Positions 45,213-60,727 of a DNA stretch of 64,000 nt are shown piece by piece; position 1 is the stretch's first letter; every line of letters starts with the position of its first letter. The notes under the pieces are model-generated. The model had not been told where the DNA came from and made no database searches. It saw only the letters and a list, made by a program, of their open reading frames with translations. Origin of the DNA: Pyrenophora tritici-repentis (Eukaryota > Ascomycota > Dothideomycetes > Pleosporales > Pleosporaceae); assembly GCF_003171515.1 (NCBI RefSeq), contig NC_089394.1, forward strand, positions 2,046,001 to 2,110,000, written 5' to 3'. The position numbers and the translations under genes were made by a program.

Positions 45213-45809
45213 GTGCTATTTTGGTTTTGGGGCTGACGAGGCTGGAAGGGCGCTTGTGAGGAGCTATGATATCATTGTTTAGCATGGGGGCATGGCGTCT
45301 TTGGGAACATGTGCACCAAGGGTGCTTGGATACACACTTGTCTTTTTGTAGACAGGACTTTTCGAGCATGAAGATGATAATAATATACCTGGTAGACACA
45401 GCAGTATCCAAGTCGGTCGGATGTCAGGTGGCGTAGGCATGGTATGGCAGATGGCATTCTTAGACCTTGATGTCGATCAATGATGGGGCCCACTTGCAGG
45501 GTATACGGAATCCAGATGGTTGCCCGGAGCACACTTGACCCAAAACACGCACCCCACCATCAACACCACCCTGAGACATCTGCAATCTACAATCTACACG
45601 TTACAGTGCTTGTTGCGCGCCGCCTGCAAGCCAATCTACCTTGGTAGACACAATTCCGTGTGCTCGTGCTTATACATCCCTTCTGCGACACTTGCATCGC
45701 TCCTTCCCTCGCTCGCGGCGACAGCTGCCCGCCCGCCCATCTGCCGTATACCTGATTGTCTGCCCGCAGTCGCCCTTTCTGCGTCACCATCGAGACCCGT
45801 CACGACACC
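45213..45809. other. Intergenic, promoter of Dbf2/Sid2 kinase
   Basis: About 600 bp upstream of the kinase. The last 200 bp are C-rich with a pyrimidine-rich leader. No gene supported. Confidence 0.6.
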
Positions 45810-47933
45810 ATGGCCAGCACCGGCCGAGACAGCTTCAAGCTCCCTGATCCACCACCACGACTCCACACTCGCGACAACAGCATGGATCGGCCAGGAACGC
45901 CCGCCGAGGCCTTCATGAGCCCGCAGCAGACACCCCAGGGCAGCCCCAGCAAACACCACCAGCCACCGGGCGCATTCGATCTGCCGCATGTGTTTGAAAA
46001 TGCCATGAGACTGCTGCCCACGGTTGGTTCGCCTTCCAAGCCCAAGCCAGGGTCACCAACATCGCCCAACAAGCTGAAGTTGGGCGGTGGTGATGACGCA
46101 GACCACAATCCACACGATTCCACCAGCATCACACCGGGCAGCCCTACGCGCAAGTCGAACCAGGAAAACACGCCGCCCAGCGGACGCCCGGGCGTGCAAA
46201 AGGAGCCGAGCTATCTCACACAAGCAGCACAGTCGCGGCAGGAGCCATACCGCACGCGCGGGGCAGACCAGTCGACACGCTACCTGAACGGCCCTCAGCG
46301 GCTCTCGCCCGAAGATCTGGAGAAGGCGCGCAAGCCGGCAGTAAAGCGACTTGCGAATGTCACGCAGCTGTGTATGACGCGCGCATCCTAATGTCGAGCC
46401 CGGGCTAACACGTCTTACAGACTTCCTCGATTACTACTACGACCTCCTTACCTACGTGCACACCCGCCAGTCTCGCCTCACTCAATTCAAGGCCCAGAAC
46501 CCTCTACCGCCCGAGACACCCGAGCAAGAGTACAGCGATGCGCTCACACAGTACCTCGGCCGCGAGCGCGCAAACCTACGCAAGCGTCGCACCCGATTAA
46601 GGCAGGGTGACTTCCAGATCCTCACACAAGTCGGCCAGGGAGGTTATGGACAAGTGTACCTGGCCCAGAAGAAGGACACACGCGAGGTCTGCGCCTTGAA
46701 AGTCATGAGCAAGAAGCTGCTCTTCAAGCTGGACGAGGTCCGACACGTCTTGACGGAGCGCGACATCCTGACCAGTGCTAAGAGCGAGTGGTTGGTGCGA
46801 CTGCTCTACGCCTTCCAAGACGACAAGAGTATCTATCTTGCCATGGTGAGTCGTTGCGTAGAGAAGACATTGCAGGGCGTGGACAGATGGACTAACACTT
46901 GCTAGGAATACGTCCCAGGAGGTGACTTCCGAACCTTGCTCAACAACACGGGTGTCCTGCACAACCGACATGCGCGCTTCTACATTGCCGAGATGTTCTC
47001 ATGCATCGATTCACTACATCAGCTGGGCTACATTCATCGCGATCTGAAGCCCGAGAACTTCTTGATCGACAGCACTGGCCACGTCAAGTTGACAGATTTT
47101 GGTCTTGCAGCCGGTATTCTCGCACCCTCCAAGATCGAATCGATGCGCATCAAGCTTGAGTCAGTGAGCGATGTTATTGCTCCGTTCGGTCGACCTATCG
47201 AGGAGCGATCAGCAGCACAGCGAAGGGACAACTACCGCTCTCTTCGTGAACGAGATGTCAACTACGCCAAAAGCATCGTTGGAAGCCCGGACTACATGGC
47301 TCCAGAAGTGCTAAAGGGCGACGAGTACGACTTCACCGTGGATTACTGGAGCTTAGGGTGCATGCTCTTCGAGGCCTTGGCTGGCTACCCACCCTTTGCC
47401 GGTGCCACAGTTGATGAGACGTGGCAGAACCTGAAGCAATGGAAGAAGGTGCTGCGCAAACCCGTCTACGAAGACCCGTCATATTTTCTCTCCAAACGCA
47501 CTTGGGACCTCATCATACGACTAGTTGCCTCCAAATCGACCCGCTTCCGCAACATCTCTGAGATCCATGCCCACCAGTACTTTGCCGAAGTTGACTGGGC
47601 GAAGCTGAGAGAGCAGAAAGCGCCGTTTGTACCAGAGCTGGACAGCGAGACGGACGCTGGGTACTTTGATGATTTTGGTAACGAAGCCGACATGGCGAAA
47701 TACAAGGAGGTGCATGAGAAGCAGGCAGCCTTGGAGGCTATGCAAGATCGCAACGTCCAGATGGGCAAGGGCCTCTTTGTCGGGTGTAAGTATTGTCCCG
47801 TGTCATGCTGCCTCATGCTAACAAAATCGCAGTTACATTCCGGCACAAGAAGACAACGGAAGAGAATGGCAAGCCAGCAAGCCCCAGAAAGCCGCTTCCC
47901 ATGGTGGATGAGAATTTTGGCACTATATTCTAG
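45810..47933 (+). CDS. dbf2: Dbf2/Sid2-type NDR kinase (mitotic exit/septation)
   Basis: Four exons: 45810-46371, 46421-46845, 46906-47785, 47833-47933; 655 aa. Residues 1-185 are disordered. An N-terminal regulatory (Mob-binding) helix follows (YFLDYYYDLLTYVHTRQSRL). Kinase domain from about 252: GQGGYGQV loop (259-266), K281, HRDLKPEN (D375), DFG (393-395), the long NDR insert, and SIVGSPDYMAPEVL with the activation-loop phosphosite. The insert and DYMAPE motif plus VDYWSLGCMLFEALAGYPPF point to Dbf2/Sid2 rather than Cot1/Cbk1 (which has a different activation segment). The C-terminal hydrophobic motif GFTFRHKK is assembled across the last intron. It works with Mob1, whose gene is in this window, in mitotic exit and septum formation. 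Strong call. Confidence 0.95.
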
Positions 47934-48368
47934 GACGACAACTAAAGGGTCGACAGTTTCGTTGTGTGGGTCAGCACTGGTTGCATTGGCGCTTTTATCT
48001 CCTTCGTACTCCCTTGAGTGGGCCATATTTGAAGCAAATGACCGATGTGCATCTGCGGCACGTCATGAAGGATGGCATCTTTTGGCAGAGTTGAAGTTCA
48101 TTTTGGACCAAGCATAGTTTGTTTGGCGGCAGGGTGCGTTGCATGCATTCGAGAAGTCGTGTATTAGTAGACAATGAATACACGAGAATATGATATCATA
48201 GCTTGGACCGAGCTTGGACCTTTTCGATGAGAACACGCTCTCACCTGACCGCGTTGCAAAGTGGTGTGCACGGACGCGCTGCGTGGCCGCTAGTCGCTAG
48301 TTCCCGTCCACGGATCCCATTCATCCCCTCCGTCTGTCGAATGCTCAACTACAACAAGAACAACAACA
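47934..48368. other. Intergenic, promoter of SMC5
   Basis: 435 bp between two + strand genes; no further gene. If the last intron of the kinase gene were retained, its frame would stay open to 48117. Confidence 0.65.
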
Positions 48369-51806
<3,438 letters not shown>

Positions 51807-52735
51807 GTTGAGAAAAAGTGAGTATGACGAGGGACAGCGGCGCTGGAAATCTATATTACGATGCGGTTACGTACAGGTTGTGGACAGGCGATTTTTACGG
51901 TTTTTGGGTTACACATCAGCGAACGTTTTCTTTTTCTTTGTCTGGCGTGGTACGACCCTCACGCAACTTTCTACTATCGATAGCGCTCGCTCGCGCGAGG
52001 AATAAATTGAGGTACCCGTATTTCCCGCCCGCGAACCTATTTCTCTAGTTTGCTAGCACGCCATGTAACGGTCGCCTCTGGCGTATCGTGTTGTGTGCGA
52101 CGGAAGATTGTCGTATAGTTCTGTTTGTGCTACGGGTGGGCGATAACGGCCATGCCGGCTGTGTGTGTCGTGCATATGTGGGGGTGGTTTCAATTGATGA
52201 CAAACAAACACGCGATGTCGTTAATTCGGGTATTACGACAAACTCGGGGCTCAATTACACACGCGCATGGGTAAGTAAGAGTAAGCAAATCAGCAAATCA
52301 GCAAATATTTCGCTGACGGAGGAACACGATCATAGTGTGACATGGGTACGGCTTCACCGGCTCGGGGTTGGGTTGTCTGAGCTAATTTGTTTTACCCGCC
52401 GCCATGCTGGGGGGTACCATGAGGTGAGATGTATGGGAAAGACATGGGTAACCCTATTATACAAGCCCATTATTTTTCTGTTTCCTTTGCAAGGTAGCAT
52501 TGATAGGCATCCTTGTGTCGTAAATTCTTGATTTGGGATGAGGGAGATGACGGATGTGGTAAGGTTGATGTTGTGGTGTGAGGGATTTGAGGGACATATA
52601 TAGAAAGGAAGGAAGGAGCATACATGGCACCTTACTTCACTTTTACTTTATTGCTTCATTAACACCACCTCCGTCAAGGAAAGTCCACAACTTCGCTCCC
52701 TATAATCTCAAACCGACCATACGAACAAACAAACA
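51807..52735. other. Gene-free stretch between SMC5 and the small secreted protein
   Basis: About 0.93 kb. The open frame at 52088-52531 lacks features. The pyrimidine-rich, TATA-containing promoter of the next gene occupies the last 150 bp. Confidence 0.55.
52597..52602 (+). promoter_or_regulatory. TATA box of small secreted protein gene
   Basis: TATATAG about 135 bp upstream of the ATG at 52736. Confidence 0.5.
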
Positions 52736-53413
52736 ATGCCATCTCTTGCCCCTGCCCTCCTCCTTCCTATCCTCTCCCTCTTCACCCTCTCCGCAGATGC
52801 CCGTCCAACAACAGCCTCCCCCGCTGCTGCCACCGTCGAAATATGGAGCATCCCCCGCCTCACCATGCACATGATGACGCCTACCACCGGTCTTCCTGGC
52901 GGCGCCTGGCCCCCATCCCTCCGGTTCAATTCCACCATCGATTTTGACATCATGGTTCCCGACCACTCTACCGCAGCATCCGAGACAGTGGCGCCGCTGA
53001 AGGTAAACTGCATGGCGAGTTGGGAGAACGGGACGTTGCCTGAGGGACGAATGGGATGTACGTCGTTGTCTACAGATGCGAAAGAGGAGGCAAATGAGGT
53101 GGAGTTTGGCATGGATTTGTATACAGCTTTGGGTGAGAGGAGGCCGGAGTTGAGTTTTGTGTTGAGTGTTTGGAGAGGGTAAGTTTGTGCTTGTTTTCTT
53201 TTTCTTGTTATACGCTACGATTCCTTGCATGGCTAACTTTGATGTACCAGTCAAACACCTACACTTACTGGCTCCATACCTATCACCGCAAATGACCCCT
53301 CGGAGCCCAGTAGCTACCTCACCTGTCTCGGTGGCGCACCACTCGATGGGCTGAGATGCAACATTGGCAGTTATCTGAGTGTGAGGAAGGAGTTGGTCAT
53401 CCAGGGCAGTTAG
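52736..53413 (+). CDS. Small secreted protein, four cysteines
   Basis: Two exons: 52736-53178 and 53251-53413; intron 53179-53250 (GTAAGT...CCAG, phase 2); 201 aa. A clear signal peptide (MPSLAPALLLPILSLFTLSADA) ends near residue 22. The mature protein has four Cys (VNC, MGC, LTC, LRC), likely two disulfides, and one or two N-glycosylation sites (FNST, ENGT). No membrane helix. I recognise no family. Size, secretion and Cys content are in the range of effector-like or wall-associated proteins, but only by general features. Both halves fit without gaps: WRG-QTP-TLTG continues smoothly through the splice. Confidence 0.7.
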
Positions 53414-54105
53414 AATGACGCGGTCGTGATATTTTAGGCGGAGACAGGGCACAGACTAGTTGTGTTTTTCCACGACGAAAATGATCATCATGCTAATAAG
53501 GGAGACTGTAATAAAGGGTATTCGATAATTAATCGGCTCCTGCTTTCTTTTATAATAGAAGTTTAGACATATCCACAATGAAACAAATGGCTTCCTCTCC
53601 TCACTTGCCTTACCCCGCTGAGGAAAGGTGGCTGGTGACACGGCATATGCGGTGCACACTTCTGAAGCGGCAGAGGCGTGTTGATGTCTCCACTATTCTC
53701 CGGTATTTAGCCTTCTACAGCATCATCGTCACAGGTTTAGAAGCGTTCAATAGCACGCAGACACATCACGAAAGCATATTTCCACGCTGTTCGGACACCA
53801 CATAGCTTATCTCGACCACCAGCTCCCACAATCTGCAGTGTGCGGTGCAGCACAGCGCAGTATATGTCGTGTCGTGTAAATGAGGCGGACAGCGAAAATG
53901 ACATGTTCTTTGAGACAGTTGGCGTCTTCGAGTGCTACGGCAGGGGTACAGAGACTGTCGTGTTCGTGAATTTTTGTTTACAAGATGATCAGAGGGCTTA
54001 AGTCGACTAGTTTCCCCTCGCCTTTTTGTTTCTTGCTGTTGCTTTCTTGTCTCTCATTCTTCGACTTCAACTTTCTTATTCCATCGCTTTGGTTGAAGAT
54101 AAGAT
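53414..54105. other. Intergenic
   Basis: About 0.7 kb between two + strand genes. Short frames only. Confidence 0.55.
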
Positions 54106-54856
54106 ATGAAGGTGGCTTTCCTGATGTTGATAAGAGTCATGGCATTGCTGAGTAGTGTGTGGGCTGTGTACGGTATTGGGGTTGGGAATGCTGAGAGAGA
54201 TTTTATAACGAGTCTGGACGTACGTACTTCAAATTTGAGAAGGGTGGTTTGGATACTTATCGCAGTGGTAGACTTCCGCTGCCCATACCCCATACAACGC
54301 ATCATCAGTCGTCGCGGACCTACCGGCGTCGCCGAACACTACACCCGAGCGATCTAACTCGACTTCCAACTCCGGAGACTTATCTATCCATCACCCGACC
54401 GACAAGATCACATATGCTCCGTCAGCCCCTGTACCACAGCCACCACCTGCTTCAGGCGATCTGAGCACCCCAGCAAAAGCAGGCATAATCACCGCCTCAG
54501 TCGTCATCTTTCTCTTGGTCTTTGTCCTGCTCATCGAATACACGTACCTCCGCCATAAACGCCACGAACGTGCGCTTCAGCGAGCGATTGAAGAGGTGGA
54601 ACGAGGTACGGAGCTCAAAGACTCCAACATCAGCGAGAGCAAGGAGAACATGGTGTTAGAAAGTAGGGTTGAGATTGTGGTCGAAGAAGGAGAAGCAAGT
54701 GAGCGGAGTAGTGTGGATGGAGGTGATGAGTGGGATGCTGGTACCGACGGAGAGTTTGACGAAGGCGATGGAGATCTGGGCGATTGGGGGAGGGGGAGGA
54801 CCTGGGAGAGAGGCAGGAATGGAATGAGTTTGCCGAGACGCGATACCTCTGAATGA
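54106..54856 (+). CDS. Single-pass type I membrane protein, unknown function
   Basis: Two exons: 54106-54219 and 54272-54856; intron 54220-54271 (GTACGT...GTGGTAG, phase 0); 232 aa. Signal peptide (MKVAFLMLIRVMALLSSVWA), then a short S/T/P/N-rich, probably O-glycosylated ectodomain of about 85 residues with sites such as NAS and NTT, then one transmembrane helix (AGIITASVVIFLLVFVLLIEY), a basic juxtamembrane stretch (RHKRHERAL) and an acidic cytosolic tail with D/E/G runs. This layout is that of small plasma-membrane sensors or anchors. I cannot assign a family. The acceptor was placed at GGTAG| because the earlier CAG would put a TAG stop in the frame. The 3' part is firm; the splice is somewhat uncertain. 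Confidence 0.65.
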
Positions 54857-55978
54857 ACGGTGAAGATGGCGTGTATAGTTCCTGGTGAAATTGGCTTTCG
54901 GGTCGGGCTGTGGATGACTCCTTGGCAGGACCTCAGGAGAATCGGTTGACTTTGTCTAGGAGGAGAAGAGGGTAAGAAAACTTGTTAGAAATGTAAGCAG
55001 CTGTCAATACCAAGTTCTGTATTGCCAGTTTTCGCTTCCAACCTCCCCGAAAATTCTGGTCTTGATATCAATTGAGGTTAGCTTTAGTCGCATGCCGCAT
55101 TTCCATACTCATTCTGGCGTCTGATCTCACGCATAGTTATGTTGGCGTTTAGCAACTGGTTTTGCTTGTATCTCGCAATAGTTGCCGGGCTTACTCAGCA
55201 TGCTCTCGATAGGTCGCGGGGCTGAGTGACGTAACTATCAGTCCTATTCCGCTGTTTGCTGTAGAGTTTTAAATGAGGCGGAAAAAGGTGAAGAGTCGTT
55301 CTATGTGGGTACATTCACTGTGCAGAGATGGGATCGGCGCTAATGTGACGCTAATGCAGCCGTTGCAGATACCCGTTCCTGCAGAAAGCTTATCATCTTC
55401 TACTATGTGCATATCAAAATACTCGATTTCATTACCTGGTTAATCCTAGGCTATCAGTTGTGATGGAATAAGGTGTCGTGAGAATCGAACAATTTCCTTT
55501 AATGATGCAATTGCTATCTAGGTACAATGGCGTCAGTTGTGTTCAGCTAGGGCTGCGCTTGCCCAAGTCCTGTACGTACCCAGGCTCTTGCTCCACCACC
55601 CTTGACAACTGCCAGCGCAGACTAACTTGACGTTTTCCTTGGTGTTCCAACTTTGCATCAACCTCTCACTCACTCGTTCACCTCTTCTCGCGCTGCTGTT
55701 GCCTGTGGTCGCGCAATGCTGCATCCGCTTGCAACCCTACGTCTCTAATCTTGCGCACTACGTTCTGGATACTTAACACAACTCTTGGTTCCTGTGCCAC
55801 CAATAGGCAACGGCTCTGTCGCTCCCATCGAATCCACCTCCATCTCCACGCGATCATCATCGGAATCCAACTCCACAAAGAATACGGTTTGCTGTAACTG
55901 AAGCCTAGAAGCGGCTGGAAAGCCCTGAGCTGTGGCAACCGAGGTGCACAAACCCGGCAACTACATCTCCAGGCCAGC
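54857..55978. other. Gene-free stretch, FLC/TRP-like promoter
   Basis: About 1.1 kb with no coding signal. A frame on the minus strand at 55533-56151 overlaps the next gene and is a shadow. Confidence 0.55.
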
Positions 55979-58792
55979 ATGCGCATGCTATGGCGCGCCC
56001 CCTCACTCTTGGCATTGTACCCAGTGCTACTGCTACTCGTCAGCACCACCATCGCAGACTCAATTGAGGAAGATGGGGTCGAATATGTAGTAGGAACCAT
56101 CGACGGCGTACGCGGGCTAGTCAGAGATGACCGACAGCCATCTCTATACACTGCCGACTACGGAGACTGCCTTGGCGAAAGTGCTATCAATGTCACGCGG
56201 TTCGATGCAGCATACTACAAGGACAATATGACTATTATCTTTCACTTGGAAGGTGAGACAGCACTTAGAAAGGAGGATATAATGATGAATATCGGTGTCT
56301 TTGCGTACGGAGAGAGCCGATTCGACCTTACCTTTGACCCCTGCAATGCCAACATAGAGAGGTAAGAACCACCTTCTATACATTAGTGTAGATCTAACGT
56401 TACTAGTGCCTGTCCTGTGAAAGCTGGCGTTACGATTGAGGCTGCAGGGATCATACCGATTAATCAGCAAGACGTCGCTGGTATCCCACCAATTGCGTTG
56501 AGCATTCCCGATTTTGAAGGGCAAGCTGTGTTACGGCTATTTTCAAATTCTACGCAGAAAGAGATCGGCTGTTTTGCTGCGCAGATCACCAACGGCTTTA
56601 CCTTCCAGCAGAAGGTGGCTGTAAGCTCTACCCTGGGGGCCTTTACGGCCATAGCCGTCGTCTCATCCTTTGTTACGGCCATCTACGGAACCGAAGTTGC
56701 GGAGATGCGCAAGCATTACGCCCATTCATTATCAGTATCCGTCGTCTTTGCCGTTTGGCATCACATCTTCTACAGTGGGGCGGTCTCGATGAACTGGCCC
56801 AGCGTTCTCGTAGCCTTCTGGGGTAATTACGCCTGGGCAGGGGGTATGATCTATTCCGAGCCGATGCAAAACACGATCAACGACTTTATTGGGTCAAACA
56901 AAGGGAACACGTCTCAAGTCGGTGCTGCAGGGACGGGCCAGAGTAATCCCAATGTCGGAGGTGGCATCGATAGCCATCAGATTTACAAGCGAGATGCTCG
57001 ACCAGAAGACCTAAATCTGCAAGCTGCTCTGTCAAAGCGTCGTCTCGTCGATGCATTCAGTGGCTTCAAGTACTATGGGCAGCCGGTCAAGCCTGGTTTA
57101 CCGCTTCCAGGCAACTACTCGGGATTCGCTGGTACACTTGCGACCCAGCGCATACCAGCGAGCAACGCTTTCATGACTGGACTACTATGGCTTTTGATCT
57201 TGATTGGGAGCATCGCCTTCTGTGTAGTTTCCCTCAAAGCCACCCTCGAAGTTTTGAGCGCTATGCGCGTTGTCAAACGCGATCGACTCGGTTTGTTCCG
57301 ATGTCATTACCTGGGCTATCTTGCATCGACCATACTACGCACAGTCTTCATTGGGTTTTTCATGGTGACATTTCTGGCCATGTTCCAATTTTCCTACCTA
57401 GCTCTATCTGGGCCTGTCGCAGTGGCCTGTATAGTCTTCCTCGCTGTTGTATTTGGCGTAGGGAGTGTTGCTGCCTACGCATGCTTCTCTAGGCTTCGTA
57501 TTGGCAAGTACGTCTCCGAGCCAGACCGAATCAATATGGCGAGGAGAAGGCTTCTAAAGGTTATTCCATGGTTCAGTATGTCAAAGAACAGCAAGACTCC
57601 ACGTTCAGAAGATCTGGAATATATCGGTTCAGTCCCTTGGTGGACAATACATGCCATGGCGGACGTTGAGTCCATCCACGAAGACGAGCACTATATCATA
57701 CGATTTGGGTGGCTTGCATCACGTTATAGAAGGACTCGCTGGTGGTTCTTCGTCGCCTGGCTATTTTACGAGTTTGTCCGCGCCTGTTTTCTCGCGGGCG
57801 CATCCAGTCGGCCCTTGGTGCAGGTTTTCGGTTTACTGGCAGTCGAGGTTGTTGCCTTTCTCAGCTTTATCATCCTCCGACCTTTTGAAGGACAACGTCT
57901 CAACGTACTGGCCATGTATCTTCTTGGTTTCAGTAAAGTGGCAACTGTGGGACTTTCTGCAACTTTTGACTCGCACTTTGGCATCGCTCGTATTCCAACG
58001 ACGGTGGTTGGAATCGTTATCATCGTCATCCAAGGCCTTTTGACCTTGGCGCTTATAGTATTGATTGTCGTTGGTGCTGTCTCCAGCTATATGTCCATCT
58101 TGCGTAACCGCGCAGAGATCAAACCGAGGAGTTGGAACGCAAACCGCGAGAAATACTTTGAGCGAATGGGTCTTGCCGCACAAGATGTTCCACTACGGCA
58201 ACCGTGCCCGGTTCCAGCACATTCGATGCCGGAATCACCGAAGCGTCCACATTTTGAAGTGAAGCGGGTAAAGCGGGTGGCCAAAGTCGAAGATGAAGAC
58301 GATGAGTTCATGGAAGAGATCAATACTGATCCCTCAGCCTCGCAGCTGTTACTGCCTGATCAAGGTACCATTGAGACTCCACACGGACCGATTCAACGCA
58401 ACAGAAAAGGAAGTCTTCAATCACAAGCATCTTATTCCAGTCTACCTAGGGCGGCACGCGTACACCGCCCAAGTTGGAGCACGCAGGATTACGCTGAATC
58501 AGTGGAGCGTGGACGTCAATGGGCCTTGAGTGAGACCCATGTCAACATTGGTTGTGAAGTTCAGGAGAACGGCGAAAGATATGCAAGCCCTTTTCGTATC
58601 TACAACAGCCGATGCATCACGCCAGGTCTTTCCTCTTTGGCACCCTCAGACGAAGGCTACATCGGTAGTCCAGAGAGAAGAGCACCAAGTAGGCTGACTT
58701 CAATCTCAAGATCGAGCTCGACACAACAGCTACAACCAAGAATTAGCGAAGAAGAAATAGCTTTGGTGCCAGAGGCGCGCAAAATGAAGTAA
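55979..58792 (+). CDS. FLC-type TRP-like membrane protein (ML-like domain + TRP)
   Basis: Two exons: 55979-56361 and 56407-58792; intron 56362-56406 (GTAAGA...CTAG, phase 2); 922 aa. A signal peptide (residues 1-26) precedes an ML-like luminal/extracellular domain with conserved Cys (to about residue 190), then the TRP-like transmembrane region (about 9 helices, to about residue 690). The luminal loop with FSGFKYYGQPVKPGLPLPG is characteristic of yeast Flc1-3/fungal TRP-like proteins. Flc proteins act in FAD transport into the ER, calcium handling and cell-wall integrity. A cytosolic tail of about 230 residues is charged and S/R-rich, with RVKRVAK. Family certain; which Flc paralogue is unclear. 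Confidence 0.93.
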
Positions 58793-60477
58793 AACAGCTA
58801 GTGTCAAGGCAGCGCTATGACAAAAAGAGACAGCTATACAGCAGCAGAGACGTAATTCCCGAGTACATTCTCATGCAACAGCCTTCGACCAGCTTAACGC
58901 AACAAAGATACTAGGCCAACGGATGATGAGATGACATGTTCATCGAATGTCCACAGCCCATCTGTATCTGTACTTTGCCGCGGTATCGTCTTCTCCAACA
59001 AGTGGTCAGGCCGAGAGCGATAAGAAAGTAGCAATTTCTCCTCCATCTTCTTCAGCGACATGGGATTAGTCACATTTGCATTGGACTTGGCAACGGGAGA
59101 CATCTCGGGGCTTGATTTAGGGAAGTTGGATATGGTATGGTTACGAAACATGAGTAAAAAGCATATTGTAGATAAGAGGCCATCAACAAAGGCATGCTGG
59201 TCAGAGTTTTCTTCCTTGGACGCTTTGTGAGGTTGGTGCATACGTGATGGTATGGTTCGGTTGGTTGTTACGTGGACTGACCCACTCCTGCGCAAAACTC
59301 CGCGGCAGGGCACGGAAAGAAAATTGGTACAGGGGCGGCCCTTCCTGAACAGCAACGGCGTCACCAGCCACACCAGACAAGGAAGTCCCTTCACTTGATC
59401 TAAACGATCAAACCGGGATTGGTCAACAGGCTTGAGAGGCGTAATCTTAGGTGAAATGAGCAGGTTTACGGGACGTTGGCCAAGGGAGGCAAATGAAAAG
59501 ATGGACATTTCCAAATACCATGTCAAGTGACAGGCGGTTTGTGGTTTTGCACAATGCGGCAGGAGGGACAGCGCTGGGGAGTGGTGAGACGTTGGATACG
59601 AAAAGCTGTATGCATGCCGTGCCTTGTTTGAGGAGATTTCGTGATGTTCGATTGCTGTGGCGTCACATCATCAGCGTCAGCAAAAACGACGACGAGGATG
59701 CCGGAGCCGCGCTGCAAGGATTCGATAAAGCCACAGGACTACGTCACGGTGACTGGCTCCTTGGATTGTGCGGAGACATGATGGCTACAGTGAGGAGAAG
59801 GAGGGGCGCAGGCGGCGGTGGTTGGCACGATAACGAGGATGCAGACGCAGACGCATAGGATTGAGTAGGCTGCCACCCCAATATGGCTTATCAAGGGACC
59901 GGACTGGAAAGCCGCGATGGTGAGAGATGATTTGCATAGGCCCAGCCACGGCACACTACGATCGCTACTCTATTCGGGACTAGGAATGACGTCGCCATGT
60001 TTAAGGTTGTGGCGCGAGGCCCACTTGGCACATGCAGTGACAGGGGGCGTGCCTGTCTTGCGTCACCGCTTTGAGCGCGTCGACTGTCCATCTTTGCTAG
60101 AACAGGTGGGCTGTCGAGCGAAACCTGCCTTGCCCACTGACGTTTTGGCGACTTGGCTGTTTGTAGACCCATGGCAAGTCAGCTGCAGGATGAGTTTGAC
60201 GGAAATTTGCGACGACAGGGCGCGTGCTTGCAGCGCGTTGAGATGAGGTGAGGGAGCAACGGCAGGCACGGACGTTGTGACGTAGCTGTCGTGCAAGGGA
60301 AAGGCCCTATGTTTGCTTTGCTTATAAGTGCTGCCAATATCGTTTGTTATTGTGCTACATTCTACACTCGAAGCATCCCAACCTACAGACCACTTTTCCT
60401 TCACCCCCAGCATCCAGCAAAGCCCAGAGCTTGCTTCCCATCATCCACACCACCCACACTCAAACAACACCGCTATC
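58793..60477. other. Gene-free stretch between FLC-like gene and microprotein
   Basis: About 1.7 kb. The longest frame (58894-59526, minus, 210 codons) has no recognisable domain and no splice support. A CTTATAAG sequence (60321-60328) lies about 150 bp upstream of the microprotein ATG and a C-rich leader follows it. Confidence 0.5.
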
Positions 60478-60727
60478 ATGGGTGCTGTAGTATCTTGCAT
60501 CAAGTCGGTCGTATGTATTCACCTTTGCCTCTACACAAACAAACTGATACTAACACGCTCCTCAGTTCCGCACCATCGGCAACTGCATCATGGCCATTGT
60601 CAACGCCATCGCTGCTGGCCTCAAGGCAATCATCAACGCCATCGTCTCCCTCTTCGGCATCATCATCAGCTGCCTCACCTGCGGACGCGGCGGCGGCAGG
60701 AGGAAGACGCATACTAGTAGAGTCTAG
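60478..60727 (+). CDS. 64-residue membrane-associated microprotein with lipidation-type N terminus
   Basis: Two exons: 60478-60510 and 60566-60727; intron 60511-60565 (GTATGT...ACTAAC...TCAG, phase 0); 64 aa. It starts MGAVVSCIKSV: Gly2, Ser6 and Cys7 fit an N-myristoylation site with a neighbouring palmitoylation Cys. A nearly continuous hydrophobic, amphipathic stretch follows (IVNAIAAGLKAIINAIVSL), then CLTCG and a basic G/R-rich tail (RGGGRRK). The sharp splice, exact phase, C-rich leader with CAACACC and an in-frame ATG support a real gene. I recall similar short proteins as conserved hypotheticals in ascomycetes, but the function is unknown. It is shorter than usual gene-calling limits, so it is easily missed. 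Confidence 0.8.

Noticed and set aside
55430..55510. tRNA T-loop-like sequence (GTTCGATTC on the minus strand)
   Set aside because: No matching acceptor, D or anticodon stems could be built around it.
58894..59526. 210-codon open frame on the minus strand
   Set aside because: No recognisable domain, no signal peptide, no splice partner, and composition like translated non-coding DNA. Length alone is not enough in about 1.7 kb of intergenic sequence.
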